Assembly (NCBI GenBank): GCA_016720745.1
Contig: JADKKA010000007.1
Coordinates: 69,291-133,290, forward strand
DNA from: Chitinophagaceae bacterium
GTDB lineage: Bacteria > Bacteroidota > Bacteroidia > Chitinophagales > Chitinophagaceae
Direction: 5' to 3'
Length of the DNA: 64,000 nucleotides
This document shows positions 27,021-36,540 of this stretch, piece by piece; position 1 is the stretch's first letter; the number at the start of each line of letters is the position of its first letter. A program made the position numbers and the translations under genes. The notes below the pieces were generated by a model. It saw nothing but the letters and a program-made list of their open reading frames with translations. It ran no database searches and was not told the origin of the DNA.

Positions 27021-29479
27021 CTATATTATTGAACCTGGTAAACCATCCCCTTGATGGTATTGAACTCCGCTAATCCATTGGGGAGTTTTTTTATAAGTTA
27101 CCGCTTTCCCATTCATAGTGATTTTTAATCCTTGCTTCCATTCAATTTTGCAGGGGGCACCGGATTTGGATAAGATATTCAGTGCGGTGATTTTTTTATT
27201 GGCCCAGCTATAGTCGAGTTCAAAACCGCCCCTGGCGCAAACTCCTTTGAACCTGCCTTCGCTCCATTCATCGGGAAGGGCGGGAAGCAATTGTATAAAA
27301 CCTTCCTGTGATTGCAGCAACATTTCAGTAATCGCCGCGCTGGCGCCAAAACTACCGTCCACCTGCATGGCCCTGCTGCAGATGGCGAAGAAGGAAGCAG
27401 TGCATTGTTCTTTCAAATAACCTTTATAGATTTTATTGGCGCGATTGCCATCTTTCAATCTTGCCCAGAGCGCCATTTTCCAGGCCCTTGACCAGCCGGT
27501 GGAACCATCACCTCTTTCTTCCAGCACTTTTTTATAAGCATTGATCAGTTCCGGAGTTCTTTTTTCGTACAACACTTTGCCGGGGTAGAGACCATACATA
27601 TGAGAAAAATGCCGGTGGTTTTTTTCCAGCGATTTCCAGTCATCGGCCCATTCCTGCAGCGAACCATCCTTGCCGATTTGCGGAGGTACCAGTTTCGCTC
27701 TTGCCGTTCTTACCTGCTCAACAAATGCATCTTCTTTACCCAACACTTTTGCCGCTTCGATATAATAGCCAAAGAGATCGTAGAGAATCTGCATATCAAT
27801 GGAAGAGCCGGCGCAGATGGTCGTGCCTTCGCGGAAGCCGGCCGTCACTTCATCGAAATAAGGTTTATTGCCACCACCATCCGGGAAGTTTTCAGGGAAG
27901 TGGAGGGATTCGTCACCAGCCATTTTCCATTGGGATGTGGCACTAAAAAATCAAGAAAGAATTGTACGGATCCTTCCATCAGCGGGAATGCTTCTTTCAG
28001 GAAATTGGGATCCATGGTGTATTGGTAATGCTCCCACAAATGCGTGCATAACCAGGCACCGCCAACGGTGAATGTTCCCCAGGTGGGACCGTCCATCGGA
28101 GCGGCCACCCGGTAGAGATCGGTATTTTGGTGAAAGACCCATCCGCGGGCACCATAATGTTCTTTAGCCACCTGAGTGCCCTGGTCGGTTAATTCTTTTA
28201 TCATGCGGAATAGTGGCTCGGCACATTCGGATAGATTCCCCGATTCCACCGGCCAGTAATTCATTTGTGTATTGATATTGGTAGTGTATTTGGAATCCCA
28301 CATCGGGTTCATATTATCATTCCAGATGCCCTGGAGGTTGGCGGGTTCGGTACCGGGGCGGGAGGAGCCGATCATGAGATAACGACCGAACTGATAAGTC
28401 AGTGCAGCGAGGGAGGGATCGGGTTCGGTTTGAATTTTTTTGACTCTTTCGGGTGTTGGCAGGTAAGAGTTGGCGGTATTGGTTAATTGCAGTGCTACCC
28501 GGTTGAATAATCGCTGATGATCGGCCTGCATAGCCGCTGCCATCTGTTCAAAAGATTTACCGACGATATTTTTAAAATAGTTGTCCACCCGCTGATGCTG
28601 ATCGGCGCTTACATCTTTATAATTCACAAAATTGGTAGCCGCTGCAAAATAGAGAGTGACGGTACTGGCGTTTTCAATAATCAGGTCAACATCATCGGTG
28701 CGGATGCTTCCTCCTTCAGTTACGGCTTTGATCCGGGCTTCATATCTCAGCTTTCCTTCTACACCCATGTAGTCGGCTGATTTGCCGGTAAGGATGAGAC
28801 CATCGGTTCCATAACCATCCATTTTAAAATAATCGGTCGCATAATTGGAATGTGTCTGGTTTCTTTCTCCCCGCAGGTTAGCGGTGAGGGAGATGCTGCC
28901 GGGCTGACTGGCTGTAATCCGCACCACGATCACCTGATCAGGAACGGAGGCAAAAACCTCCCGCAGGTAAGTGATGCCGTTGGCGGTATAAGCAGTTCCT
29001 GCAATTCCGGTCTGGAGGTTCAGCCATCTTTTATAATTGCGGATACTATCCTGGTTTTTAAAAAACAAGTGGAGGTTGGCGAGGCACTGGTATTTCATTT
29101 GTTCCACCGGATAACCCATCAGGTGCCGGCCGAATAAATTATGAGCCTGCAGGTATTTTTCTTCGAATACTTTTTTCTGGATCTCGGGTAACACTTTATA
29201 ACCTCCCTTGACCACGGTGGAATAAGGCCCACCCGACCAGTAGGTTTCTTCATTTAGCTGGATTCTTTCCTCTGCATTTCTGCCAAAGACCATGGCGCCA
29301 ATACGGCCATTCCCCACGGGCAGGGCATCTTCCCATTTTTTGGCCGGGGCCTCATACCATAAAAGGGTGGCGGGGTCGAAATTTTTACTGCTGATGGCAG
29401 TGGCCATATCCTGCTGTGCCAGGAGGGAAATGGAAATAGAAAGGGCAATAAATGTCAAAACAATCTTCAGATTTTTCAT
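27021..29479 (-). pseudogene. GH95 family alpha-L-fucosidase-like glycoside hydrolase, one apparent frameshift
   Basis: About 819 codons from the ATG at 29479 with a signal peptide (LKIVLTFIALSISISLLA). The N-terminal GH95 domain opens with LLWYEAPAKKWEDALPVGNG and RIQLNEETYWSGGP, and the catalytic barrel shows ANLQGIWNDNMNPMWDSKY and TNINTQMNYWPVE, hallmarks of the family (alpha-L-fucosidase or alpha-galactosidase). The C-terminal part (GSTGWSRAWKMALWARL, DGSFGASAAITEML) is in another frame. The break is at about 27895-27897, where a G run lacks one base. Restoring it gives NPSTSPENFPDGGG across the junction. No SusC/SusD pair is nearby. Confidence 0.85.
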
Positions 29480-29613
29480 GTGTATGAACTTAAGCAGTTA
29501 GTGAAAGGAAGGGGAACGGATGGATGGGTGATCCTGTCCTGTAATTTAGGAAATTGCAGGCGGAAGTGAAAGGGGGTATTTGGTGGCTTATCAGGGCCGG
29601 TGAAACGGCCAGA

Positions 29614-29812
29614 GCTTGCTGCTGTGCTAGTATTCTGTGTTCCGTCAGCCCGAACTGTTGCTGATCAAAGTTACTGAAGTTGAGAATATATTCTGCAGAT
29701 CATCCGTGTTACGTAAAGCTGGGACTGAAGTTGAGTTTTGTTATGTCGATCAGTATTTATTCGTCAAGCCAGCATAGCAGAATACCCCATGTTGGCAGTA
29801 GTTAGTTTTGAG
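29614..29812 (-). repeat. Cassette-like repeat module A, downstream of the 106-residue orphan gene
   Basis: In minus orientation it begins TACTGCCAACATGGGG about 20 bases past the orphan stop codon. It shares several words in the same order and spacing with module B (30179-30378): GTCAAGCC, AAGCTGGGA and GCTGAT-AAA on the plus strand. A large gap from 29480 to 29829 holds this module and otherwise nothing recognisable. It resembles the non-coding half of a gene cassette. Confidence 0.55.
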
Positions 29813-29829
29813 CTGGCTGACTTTTATAG

Positions 29830-30150
29830 TCAAAGTCTTTTTCCTTGCTGATATTCTGCACAACACCGCTGTATAATGTCAAGTGCAACATCAAATTCCA
29901 TATAACTTGCTTTGTAGTCGAACTCTGTGCCGTACTTTCCCACTGCAAAATATCCATATTGTTTACCGCTCTCGGGTAATTGAATGTCAACCGGGTCAAT
30001 TTCAGCATGCTCGGAAATGGCGAATGTCCATTCATCATACCTCGCTCTAAAATAAAATAAAAAACCATTAACTGTTCCTTCAGCTTGGACAGGAGATACA
30101 CCATATATTTTTCCGCTTAAATTCAATTCTGCATTCTCAATTTGATGCAT
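29830..30150 (-). CDS. Orphan protein, 106 residues, unknown
   Basis: I do not recognise this protein. It has no signal peptide or membrane helix; it is predicted to be a compact soluble alpha/beta protein with aromatic-rich strands (FLFYFRARYDEWTFAIS, QYGYFAVGKYGTEFDY) and a C-terminal helix (FDVALDIIQRCCAEYQQG). Such one-domain proteins of this size are often immunity proteins or cassette cargo. It is bounded by repeat modules A and B and transcribed in the same direction as its neighbours. No promoter box is obvious upstream. Confidence 0.6.
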   Translation of the reverse strand: MHQIENAELNLSGKIYGVSPVQAEGTVNGFLFYFRARYDEWTFAISEHAEIDPVDIQLPESGKQYGYFAVGKYGTEFDYKASYMEFDVALDIIQRCCAEYQQGKRL

Positions 30151-30178
30151 CCGTAATAATTATGGTGGTGAATAATTA

Positions 30179-30378
30179 CTGCCAACGGGCAGGGCTTTAT
30201 GCAGGTTGGGAATTAGAATTCCGTCTGCCCATAACCGCTGCTGATTGAAAATATGTTGATGAAGTTAAGTACAAAAGCTGATAGATATTCGTCTGCTGGA
30301 ACTGAAGCTGGGATTTGCAATTAGCTGATGTTACAATGTCAAGCCCAACTTGCATAAAACCCAATGTTACCTGCAGGC
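30179..30378. repeat. Cassette-like repeat module B with 19-base inverted ends
   Basis: The ends are GGGCTTTATGCAGGTTGGG (30192-30210) and CCCAACTTGCATAAAACCC (30344-30362): inverted, with 2 mismatches in 19. The right end continues into GTTACCTGCAGGC (30366-30378), which contains the stop codon of the next orphan gene. An inverted near-copy, GCTTGCAGGTAAC, lies at 30940-30952, upstream of that gene. Confidence 0.65.
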
Positions 30379-30936
30379 TTTGTCCATAGCCAGTTTTAAG
30401 AAGTTATGATGAATGTCCGCTGGTTTATATCCATTTTGTCCACTTTGGAAAAGTACTAACTGTCTATCCGCCCATGTTTTCATTTCTATCAGCAGCTTGC
30501 AATCTTTAGGTGTGCCTGCTTCAATAAGTTCGGCGTGTTCAAAAATGTCATTTTTAATCTGGTCATCATTTGTGATAGAAAATAAAATGGGTAATAAATA
30601 ACTTTGGTATTCAAATGCTTTAGTTTGCCGAAAATTGTCATTATTAAAGCTTCTTGCTTTTAGACATTCATTCAAGATATATTGTTGGTCCTCTGTCCAA
30701 TTAGGAATGTCAGCAACTAGTTCCTCAAAATCACTATTGTCAAATTGTTCCAAAAAGGCAAGGAAATGTTCAGCTCCAACAAAAAACCAATAGTCACTAT
30801 CTCTCATCTCATCTTTCAAGATAATATCATATAGGTCTTTCACATTCCGATTCGTAGACTTCGTTTGCGAATTGGTTCGGAAGTCCTTCTTCCATTTTGA
30901 GTATTCGTCACTAATGTAATCTTTCATAATAGGCAT
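30367..30936 (-). CDS. Orphan protein, 189 residues, unknown
   Basis: Not recognised. It is soluble, mostly helical and acidic, with Trp-rich helices (RDSDYWFFVGAEHFLAFLEQF, shortened: SDYWFFVGAEHFLAF) and no catalytic motif I can name. Two in-frame starts exist (30936 and 30927); a -7 box at 30961-30954 predicts transcription from about 30949. The last codons and the stop are part of repeat module B, and 13-base inverted repeats flank the gene (30366-30378 and 30940-30952, 12 of 13 matching). The gene is AT-richer than the core genes around it, consistent with transfer as a unit. Confidence 0.62.
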   Translation of the reverse strand: MPIMKDYISDEYSKWKKDFRTNSQTKSTNRNVKDLYDIILKDEMRDSDYWFFVGAEHFLAFLEQFDNSDFEELVADIPNWTEDQQYILNECLKARSFNNDNFRQTKAFEYQSYLLPILFSITNDDQIKNDIFEHAELIEAGTPKDCKLLIEMKTWADRQLVLFQSGQNGYKPADIHHNFLKLAMDKACR

Positions 30937-30949
30937 GTAGCTTGCAGGT

Positions 30950-30969
30950 AACTCAAAAATATACGAAAT
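30950..30969 (-). promoter_or_regulatory. 20-base promoter-bearing repeat before the 189-residue orphan
   Basis: AACTCAAAAATATACGAAAT, identical to 33312-33331. On the minus strand it contains TATTTTTG (30961-30954), an exact -7 match. The same promoter segment therefore precedes two different orphan genes. Confidence 0.65.
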
Positions 30970-31115
30970 AATCTATTCAATGAGTTTCGCCAATTTCTAT
31001 AATTGATTGTTATCCTGGTGTTTCAAGTATCTGCCTGACAGTTTGAAACATTCGTCAATACACTAAATATTGAACAGACTGATCTTGGGGTCTTATTATT
31101 AGCAAATAATCAATA

Positions 31116-32341
31116 CTACTCCATCAACTTATTCAATTTATTCCGTGAATCCGGATTTTCTTTAATCGCCAGCGCCTTCTTCAAATACTCAATGGCTTTT
31201 GCTTTATCACCATTGGCAGCGAAATAATCGGCATAGGAATCATATACATTATAGCTGTCCGGATAATTCTCCACATTCATTTTGAAGAAACGGCCTGCTT
31301 TGTTGAACTGCTTTTGCTGTAAGAATTCATATCCCATGCCGTTGATCATGTTTTCCGGGGGCAGGACTTTATAACCAAAGAGCTGGGAAACCTCCTGATA
31401 ATGACTGGCGAATTTGCCGGCGAGGTCTGAGGTGGAGTCTGTATAATCTTTGTAAGAAAGTTTGAAGCGGTATTTTTCAAAAATAAAACGCATGGCATCG
31501 TAAGTGGCAATCAGGGGAACGGAACTATGATCGTCGTTGCCGTAATACTTGCTGGCATATTTTAGGCCATTTTGCTTACGGCTCTTTATCTCTTTATCCA
31601 GTTCAATAATGGACCGGATATGTTTGCTGCTCAGGGTTGTGTCTTTTTGAACCGAATTAAAATCCATGTTCTCTTCCATAGTATTGGCGATACCGAGGTA
31701 TAAGCTGGTGCCGGTAAACTTCTTTTCGGCCAGGTGTTTTTTAGTGGCTTTCAGGAAATTCATTTTGTCCCACCACATACTGGGGTCAATGCTGATATAG
31801 GAATTAAACATGCTGGTATGGTTCATCACGATATTCATCACGGTCAGTCCGCCAAAGGAATGTCCGATCAGCATTTTATAAGGCTGGGTAGGATAGAGGG
31901 AATCAATATGCGGGATCAGTTCATTTTGGATAAAAGCCGCAAATTTTTCACCACCCCCGGATGTTTTGGAAAAAGCGCTGTCCATAAAGGGTGGGTCAGC
32001 ATCCACATGCGAGGGGGTCAGGTCCCTGGTGCGGTCGGTATTGGGGATAGCCACTACAATCATCTCCGGACAAATCGTATTCCCGTTCACCTGGCTCAGT
32101 TGCTGGATCATACCTACTACGGAGAAGAAATGGCCGTCTCCGTCCAGCAGATAAACAACCGGATACCGTTGAGTAGAACCGGGTTTCCAGCTCTGGGTAC
32201 ATAGATCCAGACCTTCCTTTGTTCATTCAGGATCCGGGACTGGAGACTGTCGATGGTGCCGATGCTGACCTGGTTATTGGACTGGGCTGAGAGGTTAATT
32301 GAGAAGCAAGTGGCAAGGAGAAAGGGGAGTAATTTTTTCAT
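31116..32341 (-). pseudogene. Secreted alpha/beta-hydrolase esterase (esterase D-like) with C-terminal TPR, one apparent frameshift
   Basis: About 408 codons from the ATG at 32341 with a signal peptide (KKLLPFLLATCFSINLSA). The esterase domain shows YPVVYLLDGDGHF, GHSFGGLTVMN (nucleophile Ser) and DDHSSVP (His). A C-terminal TPR pair follows (AGRFFKMNVENYPDSY, DKAKAIEYLKKALAIKEN). The break is near 32179-32183, where a CCCGGG-like sequence lacks a base; the repaired reading is GNPGSTQRYPVVYLLDG. This family hydrolyses siderophore or acyl esters; which is unknown. It lies between the orphan genes and may be part of the accessory segment. Confidence 0.78.
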
Positions 32342-32558
32342 GCAGCGGGTTTTTTGTAACCTGGTTTGACAACCAATAATAGGAGGAAGTTACAGGGTTT
32401 ATGGTGAAATAGAAATACTGTTTGATGCAGAGTGAGTCCTGATGGCTACCAGTTTACAGGCAGGGAGCTCGGGGCAATAGCAGAATAGTACTGTGACCTG
32501 GATCGTTTTGGAATGGAGCTGAGCGAAAAAAGAAGGCTTTGGGCATCTGCGACTCTTC

Positions 32559-33262
32559 TCAATAGTATTCGTACTTCCTGATGATTAAGGTGCTTTTAGT
32601 ACTTTGCTGCTTCATACTTTTTATTGGATTGCCTGTTTTGTCAAACGCAAAATCTTTATTTGTCTCGACCGTTTGTTTCCCGTTTTCGGTTTGGCTTACT
32701 ATTTCAATTAATTGCTTTCTGTCATTAAACTTGAAATATATTTTTACGGGTCTTGCTATGTCGTATTCTTTGAGGCTTTCAATTTGTTGCCACTTGATAA
32801 CTCTGTTTTTATCTAAAACCGTGATATTTAATCCTGTGTTTTGATTCACATTATTTTTTATTGTATCTGTATAAGAAGAGTCGCTGATCCACTGTCTGAC
32901 TGCAACCGAAAATGTATCTCCGTTTAAAATTTGGGTGCTAACTCTTTTATTTTGGAAATAAATCATTTTGCTTTCACCTTTCATTGTCACTTTTCCCGTT
33001 TTTGATTTTGTTATATTTTCAAGACTGATTAGATTTCCCTTCCTGTCATAGGTTGCAATATTTCTTCTGTCGCATTTGGCTGTGTCCGCCAGTTTTGATT
33101 GAGCATATCCCGGATTAATATTTTCAAAAATATAATTGGTGATTTTTTAACCTTGCCTTTTAGGTTCCATTCTTTCAATTCACAAAACTTGCTGTCTTCG
33201 TCTGTGGGTTGACAATTTACGAATATGGGTAAAGAACAGAGTAAAAGAAAAAACATCTTCAT
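32559..33262 (-). pseudogene. Hypothetical secreted protein, one apparent frameshift
   Basis: Two pieces (33262 down to about 33140, then down to 32559) join after adding one base to the T6 run at 33143-33148. The joined protein of about 234 residues starts with a lipoprotein-like signal (MKMFFLLLCSLPIFVNCQ, Cys after IFVN) and reads on through TYDRKGNLISLENI and SYTDTIKNNVNQNTG. It has repeated strand-turn units of the type seen in RHS/YD-like or toxin_15-like beta repeats, too weak to name. Start is 33262 or 33256. An identical 20-base promoter repeat precedes it. Confidence 0.6.
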
Positions 33263-33311
33263 TTTATGTTGCAGTAAATTTATATGCAAGTGGAGTAATA
33301 ATCTTACGGCC

Positions 33312-33331
33312 AACTCAAAAATATACGAAAT
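33312..33331 (-). promoter_or_regulatory. 20-base promoter-bearing repeat, second copy
   Basis: Identical in all 20 bases to 30950-30969, with TATTTTTG at 33323-33316. Predicted start near 33311, about 50 bases before the ATG. It is preceded on the plus strand by ACGGCCAAC, similar to the TGCCAAC ends of the repeat modules. Confidence 0.6.
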
Positions 33332-33529
33332 TAATAAAGTTTAGAAATTTGCAAAGGCATTGCTGCTACTTTTAGAGGAATAATGAGAACGGGCTTTGTT
33401 GTAAAAAGACTACTTAAATATTGGTGGTTTGTTGCTGAGTTATAGAGATCAACACAACAGCCCTGTAATTTGAATAGTTTGAAAGATGGCGAGCTTTTGA
33501 ATGGGATTTACCGATAACGGGGTTGATTA

Positions 33530-34591
33530 TTATTTTGCCAGGCCGCTATTAATTACTATTTCTCTGATATTAGATTCATAGTAGTAATGGAGTTTGCTGT
33601 CAGTGTCATAATAATTTTGTAGAACAATAATAATGATATCCTTTGATGGAATATACAATTTAAGCGACATAAAACCGAGCCCTTTGCCGCTATGACCTAA
33701 ATAGGTAACCGGAGTTTTATCGCTTATTCTTATGCCATAGCCGTAGCCTATTTTTTCATTGCCGAAAGACTCATGCCGGGCAGTAATTTCGTAAGCCATC
33801 ATTAGTTTATAAGTTGCCGATTTTAGTATTTTCCCTTTATGAAGTTTTTGATCCCAGGTATGTAAATCCATTGCATTTGAAATCATACCACCGGCCGGAA
33901 TAAAGTTTGCCCAGGATTCAATGCTGTAGTTAAGGTTTTTGAAATTAAACAGGTTTGCTGAATCTTTGGTAACCGAATATCCGGGAACAAGCCCGGTATT
34001 GAGTTTGTCTATTTCGTAACAATAGCTATTCATCATTTTCAATTCTTTGAAAAGGCTATTAGCGGCTTCAATAAATGTTTTGCCTGTAACATTTTCAAGT
34101 ATCGGTCTGAGCAGGCCATAACCGGGGTTGCTATAAAAGTAGTCTGTTCCTGGTTGGAAAGACAAGGGTTTGGTAAAATCAACAATCCCTGAACTATTGT
34201 TGAGCAGCTGATGAACGGTTACGGTATCAGCCCAGTGTTGTTTAAAATCAGGCAGGTATTTCCTGATTGGAGCATGAAGGTCTATTTTACCTTTTTCAAC
34301 TTCTTTTAAAATTAAAACGGCTGCAATTTGTTTACTGTTAGATTGGATTCTGAAATTATCTTTTAAGGTAAATGGTGTTTTGTTTTCGATATTTGAATAG
34401 CCATGAGTTTTCAGGTATTTTGTTTTGCCTCTTTTTGTTATCCAGATAATACCATTAAATGATCTTGGATATTTTGCCTGTATCAGGCTATCAATTTTTG
34501 AAGCATAGTCGGTTATTTGTTGCCCGTCACTATTAGTGGCGGTTAAAAAGGGTAACAAAAAAAGTAATAAAATTTTATAGCTTCGGATCAT
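33530..34591 (-). CDS. Serine hydrolase, class C beta-lactamase-like
   Basis: 353 residues from the ATG at 34591 (signal peptide RSYKILLLFLLPFLTATNS); 34615 is another possible start. The penicillin-binding-like fold has SxxK as SNSK (RIQSNSKQIAAVLILKE), YxN in DYFYSNPGYG, and a C-terminal HSGKGLGF (HxG). Such proteins can be peptidases or esterases; true beta-lactamase activity cannot be claimed. Its start region is followed upstream by CCCAATGTTG (34673 area), resembling the end of the cassette-like modules, and an ACCCCGTTATCGG-like sequence lies just past its stop. Confidence 0.85.
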   Translation of the reverse strand: MIRSYKILLLFLLPFLTATNSDGQQITDYASKIDSLIQAKYPRSFNGIIWITKRGKTKYLKTHGYSNIENKTPFTLKDNFRIQSNSKQIAAVLILKEVEKGKIDLHAPIRKYLPDFKQHWADTVTVHQLLNNSSGIVDFTKPLSFQPGTDYFYSNPGYGLLRPILENVTGKTFIEAANSLFKELKMMNSYCYEIDKLNTGLVPGYSVTKDSANLFNFKNLNYSIESWANFIPAGGMISNAMDLHTWDQKLHKGKILKSATYKLMMAYEITARHESFGNEKIGYGYGIRISDKTPVTYLGHSGKGLGFMSLKLYIPSKDIIIIVLQNYYDTDSKLHYYYESNIREIVINSGLAK

Positions 34592-34794
34592 AAATTGTTT
34601 CGTGTTTAAGTTCATTAAGTGATCCACTCTGGGTGTGAAATTCACTGCTAATAGAGGGGCTTGTGCCCGACCCAATGTTGTATGCTTTCCAACTGATTTT
34701 ACGATTTAATATCCTTGGCTAAAACGGACAAGAATATAGTCATTCTCAAGATTTGGTTATTCGAGTCTCTATTTCCATTTCTCAAACAACATCA

Positions 34795-34865
34795 ATTCAA
34801 TCCCCCGCCGCACTTGAGCATTGAACATTGAGCATTGATTGTTGAACATTTGTATTTAAATGCTC
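34795..34865. repeat. ATTGAACATTGAGC simple-repeat patch
   Basis: GAGCATTGAACATTGAGCAT-like words repeat three to four times in the gap 34676-34938 between the serine hydrolase and murA. No gene is seen in this gap. Confidence 0.55.
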
Positions 34866-34938
34866 TTCAATATGAAGTCTAGCCTAATGTAAATGCCAGT
34901 ATCTTAAATGCTCAATTTTCATTGAATGGCGTCGGTGT

Positions 34939-36249
34939 TCAGGAAGGAATCCTCTTGATCTGCGCCCCCAGCGCCCTCAATCTCCCATCAATATCCTGGT
35001 AGCCTCTGTCAATCTGCTCAATATTCTGTATCACACTCTTCCCATCTGCGCTCAGCGCCGCAATTAAAAGAGCGACACCGGCACGGATATCAGGCGAGCT
35101 CATAGTAATACCGCGGAGAGATTGTTCTCTTTCCAGTCCGATCACCACGGCCCGGTGGGGATCGCAGAGTACGATACGGGCGCCCATATCGATGAGTTTA
35201 TCCACGAAGAATAAACGGCTCTCAAACATTTTCTGATGGATGAGTACGGAGCCGCGGGCCTGGATGGCGGTGACGAGTACGATGCTTAATAAGTCGGGGG
35301 TAAAGCCCGGCCAGGGATGATCATAGATCGTCATCACCGAGCCATCGAGAAAGGTTTGTATTTCATAGATCTCCTGGGAGGGAATATAAATATCATCTCC
35401 CCGGTATTCCATTTGTATTCCTAGCTGTCTGAATTTTTCAGGAATGATGCCCAGATGTTCAATGCCGGCACCCTGGATGGTGATTTCACTTTGGGTCATG
35501 GCCGCCAAACCGATAAAGGAACCAACTTCAATCATATCCGGCAATAACCGGTGATGGGTACCACCCAACTGATCCACTCCATCTATCTGTAATAAATTAC
35601 TGCCGATCCCGCTGATTTTTGCACCCATGCGATTGAGCATGGTACAAAGTTGCTGCAAGTAGGGTTCGCAGGCAGCATTGTAAATTGTGGTGCGGCCCTT
35701 TGCCATCACGGCTGCCATGACAATATTGGCTGTGCCGGTCACGGAAGGTTCATCGAGTAAGAGATGTGTGCCTTTTAATTCCGGTGCATCGAGATGAAAG
35801 AATCCATCTTCCTCATGATAGGTAAAACGGGCACCGAGTTTTTCAAAACCGATGATATGGGTGTCCAGCCGGCGCCGGCCGATTTTATCGCCCCCGGGTT
35901 TAGGGATGAATGCTTTTTTATAACGGCCCAGCATGGGACCGGCCAGCATCACTGATCCGCGCAAACGGCCGCTCTTTTTTTTGTAGGCCTCACTATGGAG
36001 ATAATCTATGTTGACCTCATCTGCGCGGAAATGGCAGGTATCCCGGCTCACCCGATTGACTTTCACATTCATCTCTCCCAGTAATTCAATCAGCAAGTTC
36101 ACATCAATGATATCCGGGATATTGCTGATCGTTACTTCTTCCTGAGTGAGTAATACCGCACTGATGATCTGCAGGGCTTCGTTCTTCGCTCCTTGTGGGA
36201 TGATCGTGCCTTTTAGTTTTTTGCCTCCTGTTACTTCAAAGGAATTCAT
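34939..36249 (-). CDS. murA: UDP-N-acetylglucosamine 1-carboxyvinyltransferase (MurA) with Asp in place of the catalytic-loop Cys
   Basis: First committed step of peptidoglycan synthesis: transfers enolpyruvate from PEP to UDP-GlcNAc. 436 residues, EPSP-synthase fold with two repeated domains, Lys22-Asn23 in QGAKNEALQ and the RSS-like GITMSSPDIRAGVALLIAAL region. The loop normally containing the fosfomycin target Cys115 (E. coli) reads PKPGGDKIGRRR here, so the residue is Asp121. From established knowledge, Asp at this place preserves activity and gives fosfomycin resistance. Cytoplasmic. Single minus-strand gene. Confidence 0.95.
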   Translation of the reverse strand: MNSFEVTGGKKLKGTIIPQGAKNEALQIISAVLLTQEEVTISNIPDIIDVNLLIELLGEMNVKVNRVSRDTCHFRADEVNIDYLHSEAYKKKSGRLRGSVMLAGPMLGRYKKAFIPKPGGDKIGRRRLDTHIIGFEKLGARFTYHEEDGFFHLDAPELKGTHLLLDEPSVTGTANIVMAAVMAKGRTTIYNAACEPYLQQLCTMLNRMGAKISGIGSNLLQIDGVDQLGGTHHRLLPDMIEVGSFIGLAAMTQSEITIQGAGIEHLGIIPEKFRQLGIQMEYRGDDIYIPSQEIYEIQTFLDGSVMTIYDHPWPGFTPDLLSIVLVTAIQARGSVLIHQKMFESRLFFVDKLIDMGARIVLCDPHRAVVIGLEREQSLRGITMSSPDIRAGVALLIAALSADGKSVIQNIEQIDRGYQDIDGRLRALGAQIKRIPS

Positions 36250-36380
36250 GATTAGGAATTGGGTATTAGGTATTGCTTCGCCCGTCGTAGCCTTAGCGAA
36301 GGCGGGGTATTAGATATTGGGTGTTCGATATTCGGAGGGTTCGATTGATTATTAGGATATTGAGATATTAGGATATTGAA
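36250..36380. repeat. Repeat patch upstream of murA, with CGCCTTCGC hairpin element
   Basis: TTAGGAATTGGGTATTAGG words, followed by GCTTCGCCCGTCGTAGCCTT-AGCGAAGGCGGG (36277-36308), a hairpin-capable element, then ATATTAGGATATTGA words. The hairpin element recurs at about 37440-37472 and 39882-39913 in other orientations. No gene is found in 36250-36540. Confidence 0.65.
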
Positions 36381-36540
36381 TATTTGGAAAGTACTATAGC
36401 GTTTCGGAGGCCGCCTATTCACCACTCACTATTCCATGTTCATAGTCTTTTGAAAGGAAACGCCTCATTTTGTAAAAGTAAAAAGTTGACAGGAAGAACC
36501 CTATCAACTTTCCAACTTTTTAACTATTTAACTTTTCAAC

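Noticed and set aside
29802..30104. A 100-codon minus-strand frame overlapping the 106-residue orphan
   Set aside because: Lies mostly inside the orphan frame (29830-30150); the orphan is the longer frame and fits the module boundaries better.
30367..30936. Considered as canonical integron cassette with attC site
   Set aside because: The module ends do not fit the RYYYAAC/GTTRRRY core, and no integrase is visible, so only cassette-like is claimed.
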